64,000 nucleotides of DNA from Gillisia hiemivivida (GCF_007997295.1 NZ_VORY01000005.1:1-64000), one strand, 5' to 3'; shown: positions 46,795 to 56,031, numbered from the stretch's first letter. The notes: generated by a model not told the origin, from the sequence alone. Translations and numbers: made by a program.

Positions 46795-47046
46795 TTGGTC
46801 ATGCTAAGACCCGTGATAAAAAAATTATCTAGCGGAGGAAATTGATTTATGTAAGATGCTGAAACTCCCGATGCTTCGGGACAGCATGACGGAAGTTAAA
46901 ACCAGTATCGTCACCCTGAACTTGTTTCAGGGTCTCTTATTCAGAGTAATTTTGAAATACGTCAATGGTAACTTGATTCAGCATCTCATCTCAATAACTT
47001 TATTATGAGCCCCTGAATCTCCAGATATTTCGGGACAGAGTGACGA
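46795..47046 (+). repeat. Mosaic repeat B, copy 2 (downstream of mnmA)
   Basis: Same blocks as copy 1, with GCTAAGACCCGTGATAAAAA, TTATCTAGCGGAGGAAATTG, and GTCACCCTGAACTTGTTTCA. It carries an extra CTCCCGATGCTTCGGGACAG hairpin. Its first block in reverse complement also matches the ends of the 454-bp tandem units at 55.4 and 55.85 kb. The gap 46710-47250 holds nothing else but the microsatellite and R11. Confidence 0.8.
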
Positions 47047-47127
47047 TAACAATATGATGCTTTGCTGACAATCAAAAGAAATATAATGCTTTATTAAAAA
47101 TTACCGCGAATTCACTAATTAGAAATC

Positions 47128-47168
47128 AATCAAGAACATCGAGGAATTAAACCCTCAATGAGGGATTA
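47128..47168 (-). repeat. Dispersed repeat R, copy 11 (short form)
   Basis: AATCAAGAACATCGAGGAAT followed by TAAACCCTCAATGAGGGATTA: like R8, only the two ends. It lies about 80 bases upstream of the nitronate monooxygenase-like gene, pointing away from it. Confidence 0.85.
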
Positions 47169-47250
47169 TATTGGAGGATTCGTGGCTTTTAAATTATGTT
47201 AAACTTGGTCTAGATGTTCCTAAAATTTGAATAAACCTGAATCATAAAAT

Positions 47251-48192
47251 ATGCAGAATAGAATTACCGAACTTTTCAATATTAAATACCCATTAATTCA
47301 AGCAGGAATGATTTGGGCAAGCGGATGGAAACTTGCAAGCGCAGTAAGCAATAATGGTGGATTGGGAATAATTGGAGCAGGTTCTATGTATCCGGAAATT
47401 CTAAGAGAACATATTCAGAAATGCAAAAAAGCAACCGATTTCCCATTTGCGGTAAATGTTCCTATGCTCTATCCAGATATAGATAAGGTTATTGAGATCA
47501 TTATTGAAGAAGGAGTCCAAATTGTTTTTACCTCTGCCGGAAACCCTAAAACTTGGACCAAGCATTTACAGAGCCATGGTATAAAAGTGGTTCACGTGGT
47601 GAGTAGCGTAAAATTTGCGTTGAAATCTCAAGAAGCAGGAGTAGATGCTGTTGTTGCTGAAGGTTTTGAAGCCGGAGGACATAATGGAAGAGATGAAACT
47701 ACTACGTTCACCTTAATCCCAATGGTAAAGGAACAACTTAAAATACCACTTATCGCCGCCGGAGGAATTGCTACAGGCAGAGGCATGCTTGCAGCGATGG
47801 TATTGGGGGCAGATGCGGTACAAATTGGCTCGAGATTCGTTGCTAGTAACGAAGCATCTTCACATCAAAATTTTAAAAATAGGGTAGTTGAAGCAAAAGA
47901 AGGAGATACCCAATTAACTTTGAAAGAATTGGCTCCTGTGCGCATGATTAAAAATAAGTTCTTTAATGAAATACAAGAACTGTATCAGACTGTTCCAACC
48001 AAAGAAGAACTAATGACCTTACTAGGGCGTGCTCGTGCCAAAAAAGGGATGTTTGAAGGGGACATGGAAGATGGCGAATTAGAAATAGGCCAGATCTCAG
48101 GACTAATTCATGATATAAAACCGGCAAGAGAAATTATTCAGGAAATTATTGCTGAATTTGATATAGCTAAGTTAGAAGTGGCTAATTTTTAA
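47251..48192 (+). CDS. Nitronate monooxygenase-like (FabK/2-nitropropane dioxygenase family) flavoprotein
   Basis: 313 residues. FMN TIM-barrel: YPLIQAGMIWASGWKLASAV at the start, SNNGGLGIIGAGSM, the flavin site DAVVAEGFEAGGHNGRDET, PLIAAGGIATGRGMLAAMVL and GADAVQIGSRF. Members either oxidise nitronates or reduce enoyl-ACP (FabK); the HN in GGHNG fits the family generally and does not separate the two. The TAA stop forms the first bases of repeat copy R12. Confidence 0.88.
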   Translation: MQNRITELFNIKYPLIQAGMIWASGWKLASAVSNNGGLGIIGAGSMYPEILREHIQKCKKATDFPFAVNVPMLYPDIDKVIEIIIEEGVQIVFTSAGNPKTWTKHLQSHGIKVVHVVSSVKFALKSQEAGVDAVVAEGFEAGGHNGRDETTTFTLIPMVKEQLKIPLIAAGGIATGRGMLAAMVLGADAVQIGSRFVASNEASSHQNFKNRVVEAKEGDTQLTLKELAPVRMIKNKFFNEIQELYQTVPTKEELMTLLGRARAKKGMFEGDMEDGELEIGQISGLIHDIKPAREIIQEIIAEFDIAKLEVANF

Positions 48193-48310
48193 GCCCTCAT
48201 TGAGGGTTTAATTTCTTGTTCCGATCCTATCGGAATGCCTCAAATTTTTGAAATTATTTTCCTCCCGAGCCCTCGGGACATACCTCCTGGGCTTGTCCCG
48301 AAGTTCTTAG
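48189..48310 (+). repeat. Dispersed repeat R, copy 12
   Basis: Plus orientation, TTAAGCCCTCATTGAGGG to CTTGTCCCGAAGTTCTTAG. Its first bases are the stop codon of the upstream gene. The CCCTCGGGACATACC and CCTGGGCTTG blocks are present, with a diverged central stem. It separates two convergent genes. Confidence 0.88.
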
Positions 48311-48859
48311 TTAACTAAATTCTTCAAGTTTAGTTAATTCGTCCTCAACAAATTTCTGCCATTTAAGTTCGGCTTCTGTGTTTAAGCTGTGATTGGATTC
48401 TTTATCGAAAGCTTTTTGCATAGCGCTTCGCTCTTTATCTATCTTCTCATAGAGTTTATTTAGATAGTCTCTGGAATCTTTATTTAATTTAGAACCGTCC
48501 ACATTTGCCAATAACTTCCTCAATTTTCTGGCGTGCAACTCAGAAATATCAAAATGTAGCTGTTCATGCTTTAGCAAATATTCGCTTTTTGAAGCTGGCT
48601 GTACCCAACTTTGTTCAGGATAAAAAAAAGTTTCTACTTTATAGTCCAATTCCATTCTCTGTGAAGTTCCTTTCAAACCCCAAGAGTAAGAAAGTCCTGT
48701 ATTCGTATTCGCGTGAAAAAGTGTTTTCTCTAGCGGAACTCCTTTAAAATCCTCCCATGTTAAATGAGTTTCTTCACTCCAATAAATTTTTAAGTCTTCA
48801 GATTGTGCAAATGCAAGGCTGGAAATAGATAGAACTAATAGGAAGAAAAGAGTCTTCAC
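48311..48859 (-). CDS. DUF922-like secreted zinc-peptidase-like protein
   Basis: 182 residues with signal peptide MKTLFFLLVLSISSLAFAQ. It opens with IYWSEETHLTWEDFKG, typical of DUF922 proteins, and contains HEQLHFDISELHARKLRK, a HExxH zinc motif with a downstream His. Peptidase activity is predicted for the family but not proven. Four bases after the osmC-like gene, so last gene of the guaA run. Confidence 0.8.
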   Translation of the reverse strand: MKTLFFLLVLSISSLAFAQSEDLKIYWSEETHLTWEDFKGVPLEKTLFHANTNTGLSYSWGLKGTSQRMELDYKVETFFYPEQSWVQPASKSEYLLKHEQLHFDISELHARKLRKLLANVDGSKLNKDSRDYLNKLYEKIDKERSAMQKAFDKESNHSLNTEAELKWQKFVEDELTKLEEFS

Positions 48860-48862
48860 TAT

Positions 48863-49261
48863 TTAATATTTAAAAATTATATTCTTGATAATATCCGGAT
48901 GAATACTCTGGATCACCGGGCATGTTTTAGCAGAGTTTTCTAATACAGTTTTATCCCTATCGGTTAGTTCGCCTTTTACAGTTACAAGAACATCGATCTT
49001 AGAGATTCTTCGAGGATTAGCTTCCATGTGTTTTGTAACCTCAGCAAAGGTCCCTTTTATATCTAGATCGTTTTCATTGGCTTTAATTCCCATAATAGTA
49101 AGCATACAAGAGGCCAATGCAGTAGCTACTGTGTCTGTTGGAGAAAATGCTTCTCCCTTTCCGTTGTTGTCTAAAGGAGCATCCGTAATAAATTTATTAC
49201 TACTCTGGATATGCTCACATTCTGTGCGGAGATCTCCTTTATAAATTACTTTTGAGGTCAT
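48863..49261 (-). CDS. OsmC family peroxiredoxin-like protein
   Basis: 132 residues. OsmC/Ohr fold with both redox-active cysteines: ATALASCMLTIMG in the central helix and AKTCPVIQSIHPD in the last helix. These reduce organic hydroperoxides in the cytosol. Between the LysM protein gene (6 bases) and the DUF922 gene (3 bases), so tightly coupled. Confidence 0.9.
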   Translation of the reverse strand: MTSKVIYKGDLRTECEHIQSSNKFITDAPLDNNGKGEAFSPTDTVATALASCMLTIMGIKANENDLDIKGTFAEVTKHMEANPRRISKIDVLVTVKGELTDRDKTVLENSAKTCPVIQSIHPDIIKNIIFKY

Positions 49262-49267
49262 GATTAT

Positions 49268-51283
49268 TTATTTTGCAACACTAAGGGTAAGATCTTTATT
49301 AAGCTGCATAATATAAATAGCATCATTATAAAAACCACCATTGGTTTTAGGCTTATAAAGGAATTTATTTTCTACGTATTCTGTGATAATATTTGCTTTT
49401 ACTGACTCTTCTATGGTTCCCATTGCAGCAAGTCTTAACAAAACATCTAAGGTAAGATCGTAACCACGTACTGTGTATTTATTAGGAATATAGCCATATT
49501 TGGTCTCGTAGGCTTCAATAAAACTATCTGTCACAGATTCGTCAAACTCCTTATATTCTGAAGGAAAATGGAAACGCAATTCCCCTAAATGTTCATTGAC
49601 AACTGCATCACTTTCAAAAGTGCTGTTTTTGTAGGTTGTAAATAAGGTGATCCTGTTATTTCTAGCCATTCTATTTAATGCTGAAGTTGCACTTCCAAGC
49701 AAACCAATACTTTCAGATTCCAAGATCACCCAATTCTCACGAGATTTATCAAGTACAGAAGCTATAGTAGATTCGGTAATATTATTAGCTTGTGGATTTA
49801 CGATTCTTGCTAAAGGCAAGGCACTTACCAACTTACTTTTTATTGCTGAAGAAGCTGCATCTGCTATTATAATTACATTTTTTCCTTGAGAATTGCTTTG
49901 AAGATACGCAATCATCCCTTCTCTCAACATATCATCACTTGGACGGGATTGGTACAAATTTGGGAGCGCTTTTAACTCTCTATTGGTCATCGGTGAGATC
50001 ACAGGTACTTTTAAATTCATTAAGCTAGATGCCGCTTCCTCAGAAGTCGCTTGCAATAACGGACCTATAACGGCATCTACATTTCTGAAATCATTAGCTG
50101 CTATAGTTTGCGAGACTTTTCCAGAATTATTCTGAGTGTCATAAACACGAAGGTTTGTAGAGATCCCCAATTCTTTAGCTCGTTCAATTGCCATTAAAGC
50201 ACCGCTATAAAAGTCTAAAGAGATACGCAAAACACGATCCTTCTGAATTAACTCTTTGGCATTAGAAATAGAATCCTTATTAATTTTGCTGAGATTATAA
50301 GGAAGCATCAAAACCAGATTTTTGGTCTCGAAGTTCTTTAGGTTCTTTGAAAGATCCATTTTAGATAATTCTGAAGTCGCTATTGGGTTTTCTGCTAAAT
50401 CCTCTACTTCTTCCAGTTTATTTCCTTTAGAATCTTTGGTTGGTACTTTCAATATCATACCCCATTTTAACCCATCTTTTAAAGCAGGATTCAGTGCGAC
50501 CAAAGAATCTTCAGCAACCTGAAATCTTCTGGTTAAACTGTACAGGGTCTCCTGTGGCTGCACTTCGTAAAATTCAAAAGCATCATCGGTAATTATCACC
50601 GGTTGGTCCAGAACATTAGTTCCAACTTTTAGCATTATTCCTGGTTGTAATACTCCAACCCTTGGGTTAAGAGCTTCCAATTCCTTTACCGTCATCCCAT
50701 ATTTACGGGCGATTCCATATTTTGTCTCTTTAGGAATAATAATATGCTCTCTCGTTTTTCCAATCTGAGAGGAAGGTTTGGAATTAAATACTTCAGGATT
50801 TCTTTCTTCTATTATCACTTTACCTGGAGCAGGTCTTTCTTTTTTTTCTGCAATTATAACTTTATCAGGAGCACTTTCATCTATAACAAAAACAGGGATC
50901 TGAATAATTTCTCCATTCTGAAGTTCTTTTGAATATAGCTGTTTATTATACTTTTTAATATCATCTACACTAACCCCATATTGCTTAGACAGACTATATA
51001 AGGTTTCCTTTTTCTGAACTTTATGTGAATTAAAACTCACTACTTTTTTAACAGAAGATTCACTTTGCTCCGAAGACATAGGAATAACCAACTTTGCATT
51101 TACTTGCAAACCTTCTTTGGCTTCGGGATTTAGTTTAAGTAGTGTTTCTTGGCTTATATCATATTTGTTAGAAATACTATATACTGTTTCCCCAGCGGCA
51201 ACCGTATGGTATTGATATGCCTGACCAAAGGCGCTAGTAGTAAGAACTTGAAAGAACAAGCATATAATAATTACAAACCTCAT
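49268..51283 (-). CDS. LysM protein with periplasmic-binding-protein-like domain
   Basis: 671 residues with signal peptide ending SAFGQ. Four LysM repeats (about 24-68, 88-132, 185-225 and 240-285), each with a variant of ETLYSLSKQYGVS. They are followed by a type 1 periplasmic-binding fold, about 320-665 (LVLMLPYNLSKI; IGPLLQATSEEAASSLMNLK; NVIIIADAASSAIKSK; TVRGYDLTLDVLLRL), as in amino-acid or amide receptors. LysM binds peptidoglycan; the receptor-like domain suggests sensing or binding of a cell-wall fragment, or a structural role. Between guaA and osmC, conserved in flavobacteria to my knowledge. Confidence 0.88.
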   Translation of the reverse strand: MRFVIIICLFFQVLTTSAFGQAYQYHTVAAGETVYSISNKYDISQETLLKLNPEAKEGLQVNAKLVIPMSSEQSESSVKKVVSFNSHKVQKKETLYSLSKQYGVSVDDIKKYNKQLYSKELQNGEIIQIPVFVIDESAPDKVIIAEKKERPAPGKVIIEERNPEVFNSKPSSQIGKTREHIIIPKETKYGIARKYGMTVKELEALNPRVGVLQPGIMLKVGTNVLDQPVIITDDAFEFYEVQPQETLYSLTRRFQVAEDSLVALNPALKDGLKWGMILKVPTKDSKGNKLEEVEDLAENPIATSELSKMDLSKNLKNFETKNLVLMLPYNLSKINKDSISNAKELIQKDRVLRISLDFYSGALMAIERAKELGISTNLRVYDTQNNSGKVSQTIAANDFRNVDAVIGPLLQATSEEAASSLMNLKVPVISPMTNRELKALPNLYQSRPSDDMLREGMIAYLQSNSQGKNVIIIADAASSAIKSKLVSALPLARIVNPQANNITESTIASVLDKSRENWVILESESIGLLGSATSALNRMARNNRITLFTTYKNSTFESDAVVNEHLGELRFHFPSEYKEFDESVTDSFIEAYETKYGYIPNKYTVRGYDLTLDVLLRLAAMGTIEESVKANIITEYVENKFLYKPKTNGGFYNDAIYIMQLNKDLTLSVAK

Positions 51284-51323
51284 CTGTTATTTTTTTTACT
51301 GATATTCAATTAGTGATCAATTA

Positions 51324-52856
51324 TTATTCCCACTCTATAGTTGCAGGCGGTTTAGAACTAATATCGTACACTACTCTATTAACGCCTTTTACTTTATTTA
51401 TTATGGTATTGGATATTTTTTGTAAGAATTCGTAAGGTAAATTTACCCAATCTGCCGTCATCCCATCGGTAGATTCTACCGCTCTTAATGCTACTACTTT
51501 TTCATAAGTTCTCTCATCACCCATTACTCCAACGGAATTTACGGGTAATAAAATCGCTCCCGCTTGCCAGACCTTATCGTACAACATCCATTCTTTAAGA
51601 CCATTGATAAAAATGGCATCAACTTCCTGAAGGATCCTTACTTTTTCTGCGGTAACGTCTCCTAAGATACGTATTGCCAATCCAGGTCCTGGAAAAGGAT
51701 GTCTTCCTAATAATTCCTTTGCAATCCCTAATTCTGCTCCTACCCTTCTTACTTCGTCTTTAAATAAGGCTCGTAAAGGCTCCACTATTTTAAGTTTCAT
51801 GAAGTCTGGTAAACCACCTACATTATGATGTGATTTGATAGTTGCCGAAGGTCCTCCTGTAGCAGAAATAGATTCTATTACATCTGGATAGATAGTTCCC
51901 TGCGCCAAAAATTTCACATCCTGGATCTGGTGTGCTTCATCATCAAATACTTCAATAAAGGCATTTCCAATCTTTTTCCTTTTTTCTTCAGGATCACTTA
52001 TTCCAGCCAAGGCATCCAAGAAACGTGCCGAAGCATCTACGCCTTTCACATTCAAGCCCATATCTTTATACTGGTCCAGAACACTATCGAATTCGTTTTT
52101 TCTTAGTAAACCATTATTTACAAATATGCAATATAGGTTCTTACCGATGGCCTGATGTAAAAGTACCGCAGCTACAGAAGAATCTACTCCTCCACTTAAA
52201 CCAAGAACCACTTTATCGTCCCCAATCTTTTCTTTCAATTCTGAAACCGTCATATCAACAAATGCTTCAGAAGTCCAAGTTTGTTCTACCCCAGCGATCT
52301 TAACAAGGAAGTTTTCCAAAAGTTGTTTCCCATCTGAAGTGTGATATACTTCAGGGTGGAATTGAATAGCAAATGTTTCTTCGCCATCAATCCTATAAGC
52401 AGCATTAAGAACATCTGCAGTACTTGCTAAACGCACAGCATTGGTTGGCAATTCCTTAATGGTATCACTATGACTCATCCACACCTGAGAATTTTCTGTG
52501 ATATCCTCAAACAATGCTTCCGCATCTTTTATAATAGAAAGATTTGCTCTACCATATTCTCTAGTTTCTGAAGGCTCTACTTTTCCACCATGAAAATGAG
52601 CGAGATATTGAGCGCCATAGCAAACGGCTAATAAAGGCATTTTTCCTCTGATTTCTGAAAGATCCGGATGAGGAGCATCTTCTGCTCTCACAGAGAAAGG
52701 GCTTCCAGAAAGAATAGTTGCCTTAAATCCTGAAATGTCTTTTGGAGGGTTGTTGTATGGGTGGATTTCGCAGTAGATGTTGAGCTCTCTAACTCGTCTT
52801 GCAATTAGTTGCGTATACTGGGAACCAAAGTCTAAAATAAGTACGTTTTGCTGCAT
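51324..52856 (-). CDS. guaA: GMP synthase (glutamine-hydrolysing)
   Basis: 510 residues from ATG at 52854-52856; a TTG two codons upstream is less likely. Amidotransferase: [16 protein letters not shown] (nucleophile Cys) and [11 protein letters not shown] (catalytic His, Glu). ATP-pyrophosphatase: [16 protein letters not shown], then C-terminal dimerisation domain to PATIEWE. It makes GMP from XMP. The -7 box ends only three bases before the ATG, implying a leaderless or nearly leaderless mRNA. First gene of a leftward run: guaA, LysM, osmC, DUF922. Confidence 0.97.
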   Translation of the reverse strand: MQQNVLILDFGSQYTQLIARRVRELNIYCEIHPYNNPPKDISGFKATILSGSPFSVRAEDAPHPDLSEIRGKMPLLAVCYGAQYLAHFHGGKVEPSETREYGRANLSIIKDAEALFEDITENSQVWMSHSDTIKELPTNAVRLASTADVLNAAYRIDGEETFAIQFHPEVYHTSDGKQLLENFLVKIAGVEQTWTSEAFVDMTVSELKEKIGDDKVVLGLSGGVDSSVAAVLLHQAIGKNLYCIFVNNGLLRKNEFDSVLDQYKDMGLNVKGVDASARFLDALAGISDPEEKRKKIGNAFIEVFDDEAHQIQDVKFLAQGTIYPDVIESISATGGPSATIKSHHNVGGLPDFMKLKIVEPLRALFKDEVRRVGAELGIAKELLGRHPFPGPGLAIRILGDVTAEKVRILQEVDAIFINGLKEWMLYDKVWQAGAILLPVNSVGVMGDERTYEKVVALRAVESTDGMTADWVNLPYEFLQKISNTIINKVKGVNRVVYDISSKPPATIEWE

Positions 52857-52859
52857 GCG

Positions 52860-52867
52860 CAAAAGTA
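52860..52867 (-). promoter_or_regulatory. -7 promoter box of guaA
   Basis: Minus strand TACTTTTG, exact TAnnTTTG. It ends 3 bases before the guaA ATG, so the transcript should begin at or just inside the start codon. Confidence 0.55.
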
Positions 52868-52938
52868 AGAATTTGAACTAATAATGTCCTAGCAGATCTA
52901 TTATTTTATATCTTTAATTGCATATAAAATCACCTTTT

Positions 52939-53664
52939 ATGAAATACCTAGTTGCTATTATTTTCTCTATTGCTATTGTTTTGGCTTCATTCCTTCTTGG
53001 AAATGCTTATATAAAAAGAGCACAGCCGGTTGGGGTGATCTCTGTAACCGGATCTGGAAGCGAGAATTTTACCTCAGATCTTATCGTCTGGGAAGGGCAA
53101 TTTATTAGTGTCTTTCCAGTATTAAAACAAGCCTACGAGAATTTGAACTCAGATAAAGAAACCGTAAGAAACTATTTGGTTGAAAAAGGAATTCCTTCAG
53201 AAAATATTGTTTTTAATTCTGTACAAACCAATGAGCAGCGAGATAATCAATATCAAAACGGGAATTATGTTGGCAGCACTTTTAAAGCTTATGAATTGAT
53301 CCAATCGGTTAAAATTGAATCTGCAAATGTAGAATTGATAGAATCTGTTTCCAGAGAGATTACTGAACTACTGAATAAAGGAGTACAATTCAATTCCACT
53401 CCTCCAAGATATTACTATACAAAAATAGCCGACCTTTAAATTGAAATGATATCCAAAGCTACAGAAGACGCCAGAGTGAGAGCAGAGAAAATTGCAGAAA
53501 ACAGCGGCGGAAATCTGGGAGAGCTAAATAATGCTAGCATGGGTGTTTTTCAGATCACCGGCCAGAATAGTGGCGAAGATTATAGCTGGAGTGGCGCCTA
53601 TAACACGCAGGATAAAAAGAAAACCGCCTCTATTACTATGCGTTTGAAATATAAAATTGATTGA
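52939..53664 (+). pseudogene. SIMPL domain protein with an in-frame stop
   Basis: 241 codons plus stop. Signal anchor MKYLVAIIFSIAIVLASFLL, then SIMPL (DUF541) domain: GVISVTGSGSENFTSDLIVW, LVEKGIPSENIVFNSV. At 53437-53439 the codon TAA follows ...YYYTKIADL; the same frame continues IEMISKATEDARVRAEKIAE...SITMRLKYKID to TGA at 53664. In relatives a Lys (AAA) would fit at this spot, so one A-to-T change explains the break. The first part could still be exported but lacks the second half of the domain. Either a recent null or a base error in the sequence. Confidence 0.85.
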
Positions 53665-53665
53665 G

Positions 53666-54304
53666 TTAATCTTGGGATGTTTGCACTTGCTTAATAGTAG
53701 CATCCAGTTGTTCAAAAGGAACAAAGCCTTGCGCAATTAAATAATATTTATTTTCCTTTTTAAGAATTACTGAAGGAAATCCTGTAACTCCGAAATTGGT
53801 AGCTAGTTTAAAATCTTCTAAAGCTTTTTCTTTATAAATAGGGTCTTCAAATTTTCTTCTGAACTCTTCTTGGTCAATGCCATATGTTTCTAAATATGGG
53901 AAATATGCCTCAACTATGTTCCAATTGAAACCATCAAAATAAATAGCTTCTTGTATGGTGGCAGCAAAATTAAGTGCTTCTTTTGGCCTTAGATCCTTAA
54001 CTATGGATAAAGCTATCGAAGGTGGAATAGAATCTAGGATTCTCTCTCCATCTTCTAAAACCTTCATGAATTTATCGCCAAATTCCACCCCGGTTCGCTG
54101 AGTCACATCTTTGTAAGCCCCTTTTAAGTAATCTCGGATCGCACTTACAGGTTGTTTGCGCTCACCCGATTGCATCCCGCCTGAAATCACTTGGAAATCG
54201 AATTGGTCTTTATAAGTGGATTTTAACTTTTTTATTACCGGAGAGAACCCATAACACCAACTACAAAGTGGATCGTAAACGTAATATATCGTATCTTTAA
54301 TCAT
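53666..54304 (-). CDS. DsbA family protein
   Basis: 212 residues, no signal peptide. Thioredoxin fold with active site CSWC in YDPLCSWCYGFSPVIKK, then VISGGMQSGERKQPVSAIR, and the cis-Pro loop TGFPSVILKK. This resembles the cytosolic DsbA-like group of Bacteroidota (often called protein-disulfide isomerase), distinct from the FrnE-type protein at 36911. Its stop is one base from that of the SIMPL gene (convergent). Confidence 0.88.
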   Translation of the reverse strand: MIKDTIYYVYDPLCSWCYGFSPVIKKLKSTYKDQFDFQVISGGMQSGERKQPVSAIRDYLKGAYKDVTQRTGVEFGDKFMKVLEDGERILDSIPPSIALSIVKDLRPKEALNFAATIQEAIYFDGFNWNIVEAYFPYLETYGIDQEEFRRKFEDPIYKEKALEDFKLATNFGVTGFPSVILKKENKYYLIAQGFVPFEQLDATIKQVQTSQD

Positions 54305-54321
54305 CCTTTTTGTTTAAAAGG

Positions 54322-54329
54322 CAAAGATA
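54322..54329 (-). promoter_or_regulatory. -7 promoter box of the DsbA-like gene
   Basis: Minus strand TATCTTTG, exact TAnnTTTG, 17 bases before the ATG at 54304. It lies in the divergent gap to the PNPO-like gene. Confidence 0.65.
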
Positions 54330-54359
54330 CTTTTTCATTTCTAAAATTGAATTAAGCTT

Positions 54360-54905
54360 ATGTTAAACGACTTGTTTCAAGAGGCTTGGAAGTCTCTAAA
54401 TGATGCGGCATCTGGGAAAGAGCACCCCTTTAATTTTTGCACTCTGGCAACCATTGGAAAAAATGCATCCGTGCGACAACGCACTGTTATTTTAAGAGGT
54501 GTTACCGAAAATAAAAGTTTGCTGTTTTATACCGATCTAAGATCTAAAAAGATCAAACAGATCGAACATAATTCAAACGCAAATGGACTGTTTTATGATC
54601 CTAAAATTCAACTTCAATTAGTATTTAAGGGAAATATTTTAGTACATACCGATGATGAGGCCTGGGAGGAACATAAAGATAAAATAGATGGGAAGGCGGT
54701 GAACAACTACAATACCTTATTAGCTCCCGGGAAACCAATTAAGAATCCATTCTCTGTGGAACGCACCAAAAATTTAAATTTTGGACTATTGGAATTTAAA
54801 CCTGTGAAAATCGAGTTTTTAAAGCTCAAAGAAGATTCCAATCATCTCCGAGCTAGATACAAGATAGAGGAAGGGATTTGGAAACAGACCTTTTTGGTTC
54901 CTTAA
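54360..54905 (+). CDS. Pyridoxamine 5'-phosphate oxidase family protein
   Basis: 181 residues. FMN-binding split barrel: PFNFCTLATIGKNASVRQRT, VILRGVTENKSLLFYTDLRS, KKIKQIEHNSNANGLFYDPK. This group (length near 180-190) acts on B6 vitamers, flavins or haem in different organisms; it lacks the full C-terminal segment of true PdxH, so PNPO activity is uncertain. Divergent from the DsbA-like gene. Confidence 0.82.
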   Translation: MLNDLFQEAWKSLNDAASGKEHPFNFCTLATIGKNASVRQRTVILRGVTENKSLLFYTDLRSKKIKQIEHNSNANGLFYDPKIQLQLVFKGNILVHTDDEAWEEHKDKIDGKAVNNYNTLLAPGKPIKNPFSVERTKNLNFGLLEFKPVKIEFLKLKEDSNHLRARYKIEEGIWKQTFLVP

Positions 54906-54984
54906 TTTATCTTGATTAGATTTCTCTAGTCTAAAAATTCCGCGACTCGTTGCAATAGTAAAAGATTCTTCACTTCGCTGTTAT

Positions 54985-55399
54985 TCGATTAGAATGGCAC
55001 TTTTTGTTGTCATTCCGACGAAAGTAGGGATCTGGTTTATCTATTTCAATAAGAAGATCCTTCGACAGGCTACCATTGACGTAATTTCAAGAATCTGGAA
55101 TACTCTCCCTCTGGTCGGTAAAGATCTGTTTAATTTTTAAGATTGTTCATTTTTTTGCGTGTCCAAAAAAACGAACCAAAAAAAGGACACTTTTTTGTAG
55201 GTGTTTCCAATTATGCTAACGCATAATTAGAACCGTACTTCCACGGCTAAATTTTCTCCAAGGCTTCGAAAATTTTACGCCGTGGAACTACTACACTTGC
55301 AAAAAAGAAGTTCTTAAGAAGATAAATCAGCTAGAAACAATTATACGTCAAAAACCTACGCTAGATAATTTTTTTTATCACGGGTCTCAGGATGACGAA
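54985..55399. repeat. 454-bp tandem repeat C, unit 1
   Basis: Begins TCGATTAGAATGGCAC. Contains the hairpins GTGTCC...GGACAC (around 55157-55192), AATTATGCTAACGCATAATT, and CCACGGC...GCCGTGG with an inner AAATTTT/AAAATTT stem, and ends TCACGGGTCTCAGGATGACG. Non-coding on both strands. The copy at 55439 matches at all but about one position. Confidence 0.9.
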
Positions 55400-55438
55400 C
55401 TAAAGTAATACAATAGAAATTCTTTACTGTGCTGTTCT

Positions 55439-55853
55439 TCGATTAGAATGGCACTTTTTGTTGTCATTCCGACGACAGTAGGGATCTGGTTTATCTATTT
55501 CAATAAGAAGATCCTTCGACAGGCTACCATTGACGTAATTTCAAGAATCTGGAATACTCTCCCTCTGGTCGGTAAAGATCTGTTTAATTTTTAAGATTGT
55601 TCATTTTTTTGCGTGTCCAAAAAAACGAACCAAAAAAAGGACACTTTTTTGTAGGTGTTTCCAATTATGCTAACGCATAATTAGAACCGTACTTCCACGG
55701 CTAAATTTTCTCCAAGGCTTCGAAAATTTTACGCCGTGGAACTACTACACTTGCAAAAAAGAAGTTCTTAAGAAGATAAATCAGCTAGAAACAATTATAC
55801 GTCAAAAACCTACGCTAGATAATTTTTTTTATCACGGGTCTCAGGATGACGAA
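55439..55853. repeat. 454-bp tandem repeat C, unit 2
   Basis: Repeats unit 1 at a constant offset of 454 bases; the only difference seen is GACGACAG for GACGAAAG near the start. A third, partial start (TCGATTAGAATGACAC) follows at 55893 with more changes. The whole region 54906-56031 (1.1 kb) holds no gene. The near identity means the duplication is recent or kept alike by conversion. Confidence 0.9.
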
Positions 55854-55892
55854 TAAAAATGAAATAAAAGGGAGTCTTCACTGCGCTATTAT

Positions 55893-56000
55893 TCGATTAG
55901 AATGACACTTTTTGCTGTCATTCCGACGAAGGAGGAATCTCAATGAAACTAATCAGTTTTAAACAGAGATACCTCACTTTATTCGGAATGACAATTTTAT
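55893..56000. repeat. Tandem repeat C, partial third unit
   Basis: Begins like units 1 and 2 (CGATTAGAATGACACTTTTT, TTGCTGTCATTCCGACGAAG) then diverges to an inverted partner TATTCGGAATGACAATTTT, so the module ATTCCGA...TCGGAAT forms a stem. This suggests the 5' module of unit C existed as a separate hairpin element. Confidence 0.6.
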
Positions 56001-56031
56001 AAAAATTTTAAACTAGCCAAAAACCTAAAAC

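Noticed and set aside
54985-55860. Tandem repeats as CRISPR or as coding repeats
   Set aside because: Period of 454 bases is far too long for CRISPR, and no open frame spans a unit on either strand.
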